Of a DNA stretch of 45,836 nt, positions 17,557 through 26,721 are shown in pieces. The notes below the pieces were generated by a model. That model searched no databases. It was not told where the DNA came from and saw only the letters and a list, made by a program, of their open reading frames with translations. How positions within the stretch are numbered: position 1 is the stretch's first letter; each line of letters starts with the position of its first letter. This DNA is from Propionicimonas sp. GTDB lineage: Bacteria; Actinomycetota; Actinomycetes; Propionibacteriales; Propionibacteriaceae. The position numbers were made by a program, and so were the translations under genes. Where the stretch lies: the NCBI RefSeq assembly GCF_029975155.1, contig NZ_JARKPQ010000016.1:1-45836 (forward strand). Reading direction: 5' to 3'.

Positions 17557-18501
17557 CTACCCGGAGAAGAACCGTTCGGGGTCGACATAGCCGCCGTCCA
17601 CCTTCACGGTGAAGTGCAGGTGACACCCCGTCGACAGCCCGGTGCTGCCGACCCGGCCCACCACCTCGCCGCGATCGACGCGTCGCCCCGCCCGCACCGA
17701 GAACCCCGTCGCGTGCAGGTAGATCGTGACCAGCCGATGTCCCCCGAGCGATCCGTGGTCGACCTCCAGCCGGTGCCCGGACTGGGAGTCGTAGCTGACT
17801 CGCGCCACCCGTCCCGGTGCCGCGGCCCTGATCGGATCGCCGCAGTCGGCGTGCAGGTCAACCCCGTTGTGGAGCCGGACGACGTGCAGGATCGGGTGCC
17901 GTCGCATGCCGAACCGGGACCCGACCGCACCGGGCACCGGTCGGCTGAGCACCGCCGGCACCTCCGCGCCGGAGGTGACGGCGTCGTCCCGGTAGCGGAC
18001 CAGCCCCGCCACCTGCTCGGCGGCGTCGGCCGGCAGCAGCCGCAGCTGAACCTCGTCCAGCAGGCTGAGTGGGTCGAGGTACTCCTCGCCGCGTTTCAGC
18101 CCCCAGTGCAGACAGGCGCCGCCCGGACAGGCGTGCCCGGGCAGGAGCCGCCCGATCGCCTGCCCGGCGGAGACTCCTGTGCCGACGGAGACGAGTGGCC
18201 GGACCGGTAGGTACGTGGTGCGCAGATCCCCGTGCGACACCACGACCACACCACGTCCGGCCACCGTCCCGGCGAAGACGACCCGGCCCGCCATCGCTGC
18301 CACCACCTCGGTGCCCACGGCACCGAGCAGGTCAACCCCTCGATGACCGGACAGCCACGGCTGGTCGGGTGGGTCGAAGCCGCGTACCACCGGCCCGGCC
18401 AGTGGCAGCACCGCCTGCCCGGCGGCGGTGGCCGGCCCGGCCGCTCCGAGCAGGAGACTGCCCGCCAGCAGTAGCACGATCAACGCCCGTATCCTCGCCA
18501 T
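17557..18501 (-). CDS. Secreted protein with two M23 (LytM-type) peptidase domains
   Basis: 314 aa. A signal peptide (about residues 1-27, ending in ATAAG) leads into a first M23 domain (about 40-148) with H53-x3-D57 and a C-L-H-W-G-L motif at 130-135, then a second (about 188-312) with H211-x3-D215, H263 and H294-L-H296. The second has a complete zinc site. In the first, the usual HxH begins with Cys130, as in many actinobacterial orphan M23 proteins found near rpsB, so it may be inactive. The protein should act on peptidoglycan. Convergent with xerC, 4 nt apart. Confidence 0.85.
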   Translation of the reverse strand: MARIRALIVLLLAGSLLLGAAGPATAAGQAVLPLAGPVVRGFDPPDQPWLSGHRGVDLLGAVGTEVVAAMAGRVVFAGTVAGRGVVVVSHGDLRTTYLPVRPLVSVGTGVSAGQAIGRLLPGHACPGGACLHWGLKRGEEYLDPLSLLDEVQLRLLPADAAEQVAGLVRYRDDAVTSGAEVPAVLSRPVPGAVGSRFGMRRHPILHVVRLHNGVDLHADCGDPIRAAAPGRVARVSYDSQSGHRLEVDHGSLGGHRLVTIYLHATGFSVRAGRRVDRGEVVGRVGSTGLSTGCHLHFTVKVDGGYVDPERFFSG

Positions 18502-18553
18502 GCCTTTCACCTTCGGCAACGGCCCCGGAATCCGGTCAGCCGATTCGGCGGCC

Positions 18554-18580
18554 TGTGGACAACTCCGGGGCTGTGGACAA
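18554..18580 (-). promoter_or_regulatory. Pair of DnaA-box-like 9-mers upstream of rpsB
   Basis: TGTGGACAA occurs at 18554-18562 and 18572-18580. The other strand reads TTGTCCACA, the DnaA box consensus of high-GC actinomycetes. The two share orientation and are 18 bp apart. They lie 15 bp upstream of the rpsB -35 candidate, in the divergent gap with the M23 gene. Confidence 0.55.
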
Positions 18581-18594
18581 CGTCGGGTGTCCGG

Positions 18595-18625
18595 TTGGCG
18601 GCGAGGGGCACCGGCCGCGTAGAAT
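18595..18625 (+). promoter_or_regulatory. Candidate rpsB promoter
   Basis: TTGGCG (18595-18600) and TAGAAT (18620-18625) are separated by 19 bp. The -10 is close to consensus, the -35 moderate and the spacing long. Start of transcription would be near 18632, giving a leader of about 180 nt. Confidence 0.5.
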
Positions 18626-18629
18626 GCCC

Positions 18630-18810
18630 GCAGCGTCCCGGCGGATCCGGGGCGACTTCGCATGCAGTCCCACCGCCGTACGGCGGGCCGGGCCCGTGGT
18701 CCCAGTGATGGGTGGGTGCCGGCGGCTGCGTCAGGCGGACCGAAGAGCTCGGTCCGGACAACCCAAGCGGGGTATGGCTGCGTCCGCACCCCGTGCAGAA
18801 AGGAACGGCC
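18630..18810 (+). promoter_or_regulatory. Structured rpsB mRNA leader
   Basis: The leader has at least three hairpins: a perfect 14-bp palindrome at 18673-18686 (CCGCCGTACGGCGG), a 7-bp stem at 18737-18755 (GGACCGA/TCGGTCC), and CGGGGT/ACCCCG at 18768-18793 just before the AGAAAGGAA ribosome site. S2 autoregulation through its leader is known in other bacteria; here it is inferred only from length and structure. Confidence 0.45.
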
Positions 18811-19806
<996 letters not shown>

Positions 19807-19820
19807 GGAAAACGCGAGTT

Positions 19821-20636
19821 ATGGCAACGATCACTGCCGCGGACGTCAAGAAGCTCCGCGACGCCACCGGCGCCGGGATGATGGACGCAAAGAAGGCCCT
19901 CACCGAGGCCGACGGCGACTTCGACGCAGCCGTGGAGATCCTCCGGGTCAGCGGTGCGGCGAAGATGGCCAAGCGGTCCGACCGCGAGGCCAGCAACGGC
20001 CTGGTCGCCGCGTCCGGCAAGACCGTCATCCAGCTGGGTGCCGAGACCGACTTCGTCGCGAAGAACGCCGAGTTCATGGCGCTGGCCGACGAGATCGCCA
20101 AGGCCGTGGACGCGGCCGGCGCGCACGGCGTGGAGGCCGCGAACGCGGTCACCCTCGCCTCCGGCCAGACGGTGGCCGACGCGGTCAACGAGCTGAGCGC
20201 GAAGATCGGCGAGAAGCTCGAGCTGGCCGCTGCGGCGACCTTCGACGGGCCGGTGGTCATCTACCTGCACAAGCGGTCGCAGGACCTGCCTCCGCAGGTG
20301 GGCGTCATGGTCGAGCACGCCGGTGGCGACGAGACCTTCGTCAAGGGCATCGCGATGCAGATCGCCGCGATGTCGCCGGCGTACGTCACCCGCGACGAGG
20401 TGCCGGAGGACGTGCTGGCCAACGAGCGCAAGATCGCCGAGCTGACCGCCAAGGAGGAGGGGAAGCCCGAGCAGATCATCCCGCGGATCGTCGAGGGCCG
20501 CCTGGGTGGCTTCTACAAGGAGGTCTGCCTGATCGAGCAGCCGAGCGTCTCCGACGACAAGCTGACCGTCGGCCAGCTGCTGAAGAACAACGGCGTCGAG
20601 GTCAAGCGCTTCGTCCGGTTCGCAGCCGGCGCCTGA
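19821..20636 (+). CDS. tsf: Elongation factor Ts
   Basis: 271 aa. The N-terminal UBA-like domain carries [18 protein letters not shown] and is followed by the EF-Tu-contacting core with TDFVAKN. EF-Ts recharges EF-Tu with GTP. It lies 14 nt after rpsB with AAGGAA upstream, so both share a transcript. Confidence 0.97.
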   Translation: MATITAADVKKLRDATGAGMMDAKKALTEADGDFDAAVEILRVSGAAKMAKRSDREASNGLVAASGKTVIQLGAETDFVAKNAEFMALADEIAKAVDAAGAHGVEAANAVTLASGQTVADAVNELSAKIGEKLELAAAATFDGPVVIYLHKRSQDLPPQVGVMVEHAGGDETFVKGIAMQIAAMSPAYVTRDEVPEDVLANERKIAELTAKEEGKPEQIIPRIVEGRLGGFYKEVCLIEQPSVSDDKLTVGQLLKNNGVEVKRFVRFAAGA

Positions 20637-20641
20637 GCAAC

Positions 20642-20683
20642 CACGGGAACGGCCGTCCAGCATGCTGGGCGGCCGTTCCCGTG
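20642..20683. terminator. Long palindrome between tsf and pyrH
   Basis: A 42-nt near-perfect palindrome: outer arms CACGGGAACGGCCG and CGGCCGTTCCCGTG around an inner CCAGCATGCTGG. No U-tract follows. It probably ends or attenuates rpsB-tsf transcripts before pyrH. Confidence 0.65.
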
Positions 20684-20758
20684 TCCGGGACAAGGCCTGC
20701 GTCCGTTAGTGTGGTGCAGGCATCCCGCCGCCGTCCGTCCCGCGCCCGAGGAGAACCC

Positions 20759-21472
20759 ATGACCAGCCCATACCGCCGTGTCCTGCTGAAGTTGTCCGGT
20801 GAGGCGTTCGGCGGCGGCAAGCTCGGGGTGGACCCGGACGTGATCGCCGGCATCGCCGCGGAGATCGCGCAGGTGGTGGCGTCGGGTGTGCAGGTCTCGA
20901 TCGTGACCGGCGGCGGCAACTTCTTCCGGGGCGCGGAGCTCCAGACCCGTGGCATGGACCGGGCCCGCGCCGACTACATGGGCATGCTGGGCACCGTCAT
21001 GAACAGCCTCGCGCTGCAGGACTTCCTGGAGAAGGCCGGCGCGGCCAGCCGCGTCCAGACGGCGATCGCGATGGGGCAGGTGGCCGAGCCGTACGTCCCG
21101 CTGCGGGCGATCCGGCACATGGAGAAGGGCCGGGTGGTGATCTTCGGCGCCGGGTCGGGCATGCCGTTCTTCTCCACCGACACGGTGGCTGCGCAGCGGG
21201 CGCTCGAGGTGCACGCGGAAGTGCTGCTGATGGCCAAGCAGGGCACGGACGGGGTGTACGACGCCGACCCGCGCACGAATCCGGACGCGAAGAAGTTCGA
21301 CTCGCTGACCTACGACGAGTTCCTCGCGAACGACCTGAAGGTGGCGGACGCGACGGCGGTCTCCCTCGCCAGGGAGCACAAGCTGCCGATGGTTTTCTTC
21401 GACCTCGGTGTGCCGGGGAACATCGCACGCGTGGTCGCAGGTGAGAAGATCGGAACCACCCTGCACGCCTGA
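20759..21472 (+). CDS. pyrH: UMP kinase
   Basis: 237 aa amino-acid kinase family. It shows [19 protein letters not shown], and the [18 protein letters not shown] segment of bacterial UMP kinases. It phosphorylates UMP to UDP. ATG 20759 has GAGGAG 7-8 nt upstream. A TAGTGT at 20707-20712, after the palindrome, could be a -10 for a separate pyrH-frr transcript. Confidence 0.96.
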   Translation: MTSPYRRVLLKLSGEAFGGGKLGVDPDVIAGIAAEIAQVVASGVQVSIVTGGGNFFRGAELQTRGMDRARADYMGMLGTVMNSLALQDFLEKAGAASRVQTAIAMGQVAEPYVPLRAIRHMEKGRVVIFGAGSGMPFFSTDTVAAQRALEVHAEVLLMAKQGTDGVYDADPRTNPDAKKFDSLTYDEFLANDLKVADATAVSLAREHKLPMVFFDLGVPGNIARVVAGEKIGTTLHA

Positions 21473-21510
21473 GCCGGCGTGAGGGCGAAATCGAAGGGAA
21501 GAGAGACGTC

Positions 21511-22068
21511 GTGATCCCCGACATCATCAAGGATGCCGCGCACAAGATGGACGTGGCCGTCGACCACGCCCGCGAGGAGTTCGCCGCCATCCGCACCGGC
21601 CGGGCGCACCCGGCGATGTTCAACAAGATCATGGTCGACTACTACGGGGCGCCCACGCCGCTGCAGCAGCTGGCCACCTTCCAGGTGCCGGAGGCTCGCA
21701 CCGTGCTGGTCACCCCGTTCGACCGCGGCGCGATGCACAACATCGAGAAGGCCATTCGCGACTCCGACCTGGGCGTCAACCCCGCCAACGACGGCAACGT
21801 GATCCGCCTGGTCATGCCGCAGCTCTCCGAGGAGCGGCGCAAGGAGTACATCAAGCTGGCCCGGCACAAGGCCGAGGAGGGCAGGGTCGCCGTCCGCAAC
21901 GTCCGCCGGCACGAGATCGAGGCCGTGAACCGTCTGGTCAAGGACAAGGACGTCAGCGAGGACGACGCCCGGGGCGCGGAGAAGCAGTTGGACGCCGCCA
22001 CGAAGAAGCACATCGACACGATCGATGAGCTGCTGAAGGCCAAGGAAGCGGAACTGCTGGAGGTCTGA
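21511..22068 (+). CDS. frr: Ribosome recycling factor
   Basis: 185 aa of full family length. [26 protein letters not shown] and the [18 protein letters not shown] segment are diagnostic. It splits post-termination ribosomes with EF-G. GTG start with GGGAAGAGAG upstream. It lies 38 nt after pyrH and abuts cdsA. Confidence 0.97.
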   Translation: MIPDIIKDAAHKMDVAVDHAREEFAAIRTGRAHPAMFNKIMVDYYGAPTPLQQLATFQVPEARTVLVTPFDRGAMHNIEKAIRDSDLGVNPANDGNVIRLVMPQLSEERRKEYIKLARHKAEEGRVAVRNVRRHEIEAVNRLVKDKDVSEDDARGAEKQLDAATKKHIDTIDELLKAKEAELLEV

Positions 22069-22944
22069 GTGGCGGACAGCGAGGAGCAGCCGGCACCCCG
22101 GAAGTCGCGGGCGGGTCGGGACCTGCCCGCGGCCATCGGGGTGGGGCTGGCCCTGTTCGCCTACGTGGTGATCACGCTCACCTGGTGGCCGGTGGGCTTC
22201 ATCGTGCTGCTGGTGCTGCTGACCAGCCTCGGCGCCTACGAACTGCACCAGGCGCTGCAGCGGGTGGGCATGCGCTCGGCGATCCTGCCGGTGGTGCTCG
22301 GCAACATCCTGATCATCGGTGGTTCCTACGCCGCCGCCGTGCTGCAGCCGGTCACCAAGCTGCCCTGGCACGTCGTCCTGCTGGGCACGATCGGCGGCAC
22401 CGTGCTGCTCGCGCTCGTCTGGCGGATGTTCGCCGGTGCGGAGGGCTACGTGCGCGACAGCGCGGCGAGCCTGTTCATCATCGGCTACATCCCGCTGCTG
22501 GCCTCCTTCGTCGGGCTGATCCTCGCCCAGGAGCACGGCGTGGCCAAGGTCGTCGCCGTGTTCCTGTGCATCACCGGCAGCGACACCGGGGGCTACGCGG
22601 CCGGCGCCACGCTCGGCCGGCACCCGATGGTGCCGAACATCAGCCCGAAGAAGACCTGGGAGGGCATGGCCGGCTCGGTCGTGCTGGCGAGCATCGTGGG
22701 CATCGCGATGAGCGTCCTGGTGCTGCGCCAGCCGTGGTGGTTCGGTCTGCTGCTGGCCGTCGTCGTGGTGATCACCGGCACCGCCGGCGACCTGATCGAG
22801 TCGCTGATCAAGCGCGACGTCGGGATCAAGGACATGAGCTCGTTCCTGCCCGGCCACGGTGGGGTGATGGACCGGCTCGACTCCACCCTGGTCGCGGCGC
22901 CGGCGGCGTGGGTGGTGTTCACGCTGATGGGGATCACCTGGTGA
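22069..22944 (+). CDS. cdsA: Phosphatidate cytidylyltransferase
   Basis: 291 aa with about eight membrane helices. The C-terminal CDP-alcohol synthase signature is present: [19 protein letters not shown] followed by [12 protein letters not shown]. It makes CDP-diacylglycerol for phospholipid synthesis. The GTG follows the frr stop directly, and its own stop overlaps the rlmN GTG by 4 nt. Confidence 0.95.
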   Translation: MADSEEQPAPRKSRAGRDLPAAIGVGLALFAYVVITLTWWPVGFIVLLVLLTSLGAYELHQALQRVGMRSAILPVVLGNILIIGGSYAAAVLQPVTKLPWHVVLLGTIGGTVLLALVWRMFAGAEGYVRDSAASLFIIGYIPLLASFVGLILAQEHGVAKVVAVFLCITGSDTGGYAAGATLGRHPMVPNISPKKTWEGMAGSVVLASIVGIAMSVLVLRQPWWFGLLLAVVVVITGTAGDLIESLIKRDVGIKDMSSFLPGHGGVMDRLDSTLVAAPAAWVVFTLMGITW

Positions 22945-24146
22945 GCGGGCTCACCCCGGAGGAGGAGGCGAGCTACGCGGCGTCCCTCGCCCAGGCCGAG
23001 GCCGGCCGGACGGTGCCACTCGCCCTCAGCGCGCCCCGGCGCGGCAAGCCGCCCCTGCACTGGGCCGACCTGGACGCGGCCCAGCGCGCCGCGGCGATCG
23101 CCGACCTCGGCCTGCCGAGGTTCCGGGCCGGCCAGCTGACCAGGCACCTGTTCGAGCGGCTCGCGACCGAGCCGGAGCACTGGACCGACATCCCGAAGGC
23201 CGAGCGCGGTGTGCTCGCGGAGCGGTTCGCCCCGTCGCTGCTGGAGCGGGTGCGCGACCAGCAGGCGGACGGCGGCACGACCGTGAAGACGCTGTGGCGG
23301 CTGCACGACGGCTCGCTGGTGGAGAGCGTGCTGATGCGCTACGGCGTGCCCGGGATCCGCTCCAGCGGGTCGGGACGCGAGCGGGCGACCGTGTGCATCT
23401 CCTCGCAGGCCGGATGCGGCATGGCGTGCCCGTTCTGCGCCACCGGGCAGGGCGGACTGCGGCGCAACCTCAGCACCGGCGAGATCCTCGCCCAGGTGAT
23501 GGACGCCGCGCGCCGGCTGCGGGACGGCGAGATCCCCGGTGGCGCGGGCCGGGTCAACAACATCGTGTTCATGGGCATGGGCGAGCCGATGGCCAACTAC
23601 ACGGCCGTGCTGCGGGCGGTGCGGACCATCGTCGCGCCCGCGCCCGACGGTCTGGGCATCTCCGCGCGCGGGGTGACGGTCTCGACCGTCGGGCTGGTGC
23701 CGCAGATCCAGCGGCTCGCCGCGGAGGGGCTGCCGGTGACGCTGGCGGTGAGCCTGCACGCGCCCGACGACGAGCTGCGCGACGAGCTCTGCCCGATCAA
23801 CACCCGCTGGAACGTGGCGGAGGTCGTCGGTGCGGCGCGCGGCTACTTCGAGGCGACCGGACGGCGGGTGTCGATCGAGTACGCGCTGATCCGAGACGTG
23901 AACGACCAGGGCTGGCGGGCGGACGCGCTGGCCGACGTGCTCCGGGCGGCCGGGGGCCTCGGCTGGGTGCACGTGAACCTGATCCCGCTGAACCCCACCC
24001 CCGGCTCGCGCTGGACGGCGTCCCGGCGTTCGGACGAGGTCGAGTTCGTCCGGCGGCTGGAGGCCAGGGGAGTGCCGGTGACCGTCCGGGACACCCGCGG
24101 CCGCGAGATCGACGGCGCTTGCGGGCAGCTGGCGGCGTCCGGCTAG
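22941..24146 (+). CDS. rlmN: Dual-specificity 23S rRNA/tRNA adenine-C2 methyltransferase RlmN
   Basis: 401 aa radical-SAM enzyme. The C-x3-C-x2-C cluster motif is CGMACPFC, followed by [11 protein letters not shown], and the methyl-accepting Cys near the C-terminus is in DGACGQLA. It methylates A2503 of 23S rRNA and A37 of some tRNAs. GTG start with GTGA overlap to cdsA. The first ~35 residues are Ala/Glu-rich and variable. Confidence 0.95.
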   Translation: MSGLTPEEEASYAASLAQAEAGRTVPLALSAPRRGKPPLHWADLDAAQRAAAIADLGLPRFRAGQLTRHLFERLATEPEHWTDIPKAERGVLAERFAPSLLERVRDQQADGGTTVKTLWRLHDGSLVESVLMRYGVPGIRSSGSGRERATVCISSQAGCGMACPFCATGQGGLRRNLSTGEILAQVMDAARRLRDGEIPGGAGRVNNIVFMGMGEPMANYTAVLRAVRTIVAPAPDGLGISARGVTVSTVGLVPQIQRLAAEGLPVTLAVSLHAPDDELRDELCPINTRWNVAEVVGAARGYFEATGRRVSIEYALIRDVNDQGWRADALADVLRAAGGLGWVHVNLIPLNPTPGSRWTASRRSDEVEFVRRLEARGVPVTVRDTRGREIDGACGQLAASG

Positions 24147-24153
24147 ACGACGA

Positions 24154-25437
24154 TCAGTCGGCGGCCGCGGCGACCGGCTCGGAGTGGGTGGTCACCCAGA
24201 AGCGCGAGGTGACCCCGATGCCGAGCACGAGCAGGGCCGAGGTGAGGATGAACGGCCAGGTGCGATCCATGCCGGACAGCCAGCCGGAGATCCAGCCGAA
24301 CGGTGCCGTGACGAGCATCACGCAGGTACGCTGCACGGCCATCACCCGCGAGCGCTCGGCCCGGTCGACGTGCAGGGCCACGAGCGACTCCGACAGCGTG
24401 AACAGCACGCCCGCGCCGAAGGCGTCCAGCAGCAGGCAGCCGCCGAGCAGCGCGTAGGTGGCCCAGGTCGCCGTCCCTGCCGGTGCGGGGATGAGCACCA
24501 GCAGCACCTGGCCGGCCAGGTAGACGACGAAGCCCCACAGCGTGGGCCGCTTGAGGTGCGCGGCATGGGTGAGCCGTGGGATCAGCGTGAAGAAGAACAG
24601 CACGGACAGCAGCGACCGGACCATCGGGAAGAACGGCAGCAGCGGGTCCGGCACGCCGAGGTGCTGGCTGATCACCACCTGCCAGAACGTGCCGTTGACC
24701 AGGGACACCGCGCCGAAGATCGCCGAGAGGGTCAGCGAGAAGATCGTCCCCTTCGACCGCAGGATCAGGCCGATGACCGGACGGTAGCTGGCGAGCAGGT
24801 GCCAGATGCTCACCCCTCGGGTCTGCTCGAGGCGCACCCGGCCGGTGGCGGTCTCGGTCGACCAGCGGTAGAGGATCACGATCTTCGCGGTCATGATCAC
24901 GAAGGCGTTCAGGTAGAGGATCCGCACGGCGGGCACCAGCCCGAACTGGGCGACCAGTACCGCCGCGATCGGAGCGAACAGCGCGGAGAACTCGGCTGCG
25001 ACCTTGATCAGGGAGTACGCCTTGGGGATCTCGGACCGGTCGAGGTCCTCGACCAGCAGACAGTCCCAGGAGTTCTGGGTGACCTGCCAGGCGCCGTTGA
25101 TCACGGATGCGACCAGGAAGTACCAGAAGTTCTGCGCGACCGCCCAGATCAGGCACGGGATCGCCCACGCGATGACGTCGAACAGCGCAGTGGTGAGCCG
25201 GCGGCCGAGCTTGTCGGTGATCACGCCGCTCAACAGGCCGAACACGACCTGGGACAGCATGGCGATGGTGGCGAGCAGCCCGATCTGCTGGTCGTGCAGA
25301 CCGAGCGCCAGCATGAACACCGACGCGTACGGCAGCACCAGCATCATCGACAGGCCCCACATGGGCTCGGTGTAGACACTGGCGCGCGCGTTGCCACGCA
25401 GGTTGAGCAGGCTGTTCACCAGGGGATTGCGGCGCAC
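24154..25437 (-). CDS. MFS transporter
   Basis: 427 aa with about 11-12 hydrophobic helices. The MFS motif A-like loop appears as GVITDKLGRRLTTA between helices 2 and 3 and a weaker one in the second half (ALHVDRAERSRVMAVQ). The start MRRNPLVNSLLNLRGNARASVYTEPMW is typical of a group of actinobacterial and firmicute MFS carriers of unknown substrate. It is downstream of the mannosidase-LOG pair on the same strand, so a sugar or glycoside substrate is possible. Confidence 0.85.
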   Translation of the reverse strand: MRRNPLVNSLLNLRGNARASVYTEPMWGLSMMLVLPYASVFMLALGLHDQQIGLLATIAMLSQVVFGLLSGVITDKLGRRLTTALFDVIAWAIPCLIWAVAQNFWYFLVASVINGAWQVTQNSWDCLLVEDLDRSEIPKAYSLIKVAAEFSALFAPIAAVLVAQFGLVPAVRILYLNAFVIMTAKIVILYRWSTETATGRVRLEQTRGVSIWHLLASYRPVIGLILRSKGTIFSLTLSAIFGAVSLVNGTFWQVVISQHLGVPDPLLPFFPMVRSLLSVLFFFTLIPRLTHAAHLKRPTLWGFVVYLAGQVLLVLIPAPAGTATWATYALLGGCLLLDAFGAGVLFTLSESLVALHVDRAERSRVMAVQRTCVMLVTAPFGWISGWLSGMDRTWPFILTSALLVLGIGVTSRFWVTTHSEPVAAAAD

Positions 25438-25617
25438 CGGATCAGTAAATCAGGAGTGCTCGCCTCGCGCTGCCCCCGGTTGGAGGACGAACCGGACGGC
25501 GTCACGAAGGGCCGAACCCACGCCATGATCAGGGAGGATCCGCACTGTCGATGACCACAGACCCCAGTTCCCGCGCACGGGGAGCATCGACAGCGCAGAT
25601 GCTCCCGGCGAGGGACC

Positions 25618-26721
25618 TCAGGCCAGGAGCGCGGGGAGGTCGGACATGTGGTCGACCAGGTGGATGGCGGCGGCCATCGGACGGGCGTCGGCGAGGGCTG
25701 CGAGCAGCGGCCAGGCGGGCTGGACCCGGGTCCAGTAGTCGACGCCGACCAGCACCAGCGGCGGGATCGGCTCGTCGGGCTGGGCGTAGAACCGGGGCGT
25801 GACGGCCTGGAACACCTCCTGGACGGTGCCGGCGGCCCCGGGCAGGCAGACCAGGCCGCCGGGTGCGTGGCGCAGCAGCACGTCCTCGCGGATGGCGTTG
25901 GAGAACAGCTTGGCGATGCCCGTGCTGAACACGTTCGGCGGCTCGTGCCCGTACAGCCAGGTCGGCACGCCGTAGCTGTGGCCGCCGAGATCCCAGCGGT
26001 CGCGGACGGCGAGCCCGGCGCTCACCCACGAGGCGACGTCGTCGGCGAACCGCGGCCGTTCGGCGAGCAGGGCGAGGGCGGCGTCCAGGTCGGCCGGCGG
26101 GCCGACGAGCGACGCCCCGAGGTTCACGGCCTCCATCGCTCCCGGACCGCCGCCGGTGATCACCGTCCGCCCGGTCGCGGCCAGCGCACGGCCCAGGCCG
26201 GCCGCATCGACGTACCCCGGCGAGCCGCGCAGCAGCTGGTGGCCACCCATCACTCCGACGGCACCGTCGAGGCCGGCGTCGTCCAGCGCCTCGGTGATCG
26301 CGTGGTCGTGCAGGGTCATCGCGAGCTCGCTGGTCAGGCTGCGGTGCTGGCCGACGTGCTTCCACCAGCGGTAGTTCCGTGCGTCGAGGGTGTAGCGGTA
26401 GCCCTGGTCGAGCCCGGCGTACAGCTCGTCGGCGGTGTACAGCCCGGAGCGATAGGGGTTGAACGGCAGGTCGGGCAGCGTGGGGAAGACCAGGGCGCCC
26501 CTGCTCTCCAGCAGTGCTTCGACACCGGGCGCGAACGAGCAGCCGAGGAAGATCGCGCGGGCCACGTCGGTGCGCAGGAGCTCTGCGGTGCGTCCGGTCA
26601 GGTCCAGCGACTGCACGGAGCTCTCGCTGAGACTCTCGCCGCTCGCCAGGTGCGCGTCGAAGGCTGCCAGCGACTCGAGATCCGCCCTCGCCCCGGCCTT
26701 CGTCCTCGCGCCGTTGGTCAC
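25618..26721 (-). CDS. LOG/lysine-decarboxylase-like nucleotide-binding protein
   Basis: 367 aa from GTG 26721. The Rossmann-like TIGR00730/LOG fold is marked by ITGGGPGAMEAVNLGA and by LPGAAGTVQEVFQ. The latter corresponds to the PGGxGTxxE phosphoribohydrolase motif with Ala in place of the second Gly. An N-terminal extension of about 150 residues is similar in layout to PpnN-like nucleosidases. It probably cleaves nucleoside 5'-monophosphates; this is inference. Its GTGA overlaps the alpha-mannosidase stop. Confidence 0.75.
   Translation of the reverse strand: MTNGARTKAGARADLESLAAFDAHLASGESLSESSVQSLDLTGRTAELLRTDVARAIFLGCSFAPGVEALLESRGALVFPTLPDLPFNPYRSGLYTADELYAGLDQGYRYTLDARNYRWWKHVGQHRSLTSELAMTLHDHAITEALDDAGLDGAVGVMGGHQLLRGSPGYVDAAGLGRALAATGRTVITGGGPGAMEAVNLGASLVGPPADLDAALALLAERPRFADDVASWVSAGLAVRDRWDLGGHSYGVPTWLYGHEPPNVFSTGIAKLFSNAIREDVLLRHAPGGLVCLPGAAGTVQEVFQAVTPRFYAQPDEPIPPLVLVGVDYWTRVQPAWPLLAALADARPMAAAIHLVDHMSDLPALLA

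Noticed and set aside
25438..25617. Small gene between the LOG and MFS genes
   Set aside because: No frame with a ribosome site or convincing composition; only the MFS upstream region is seen.
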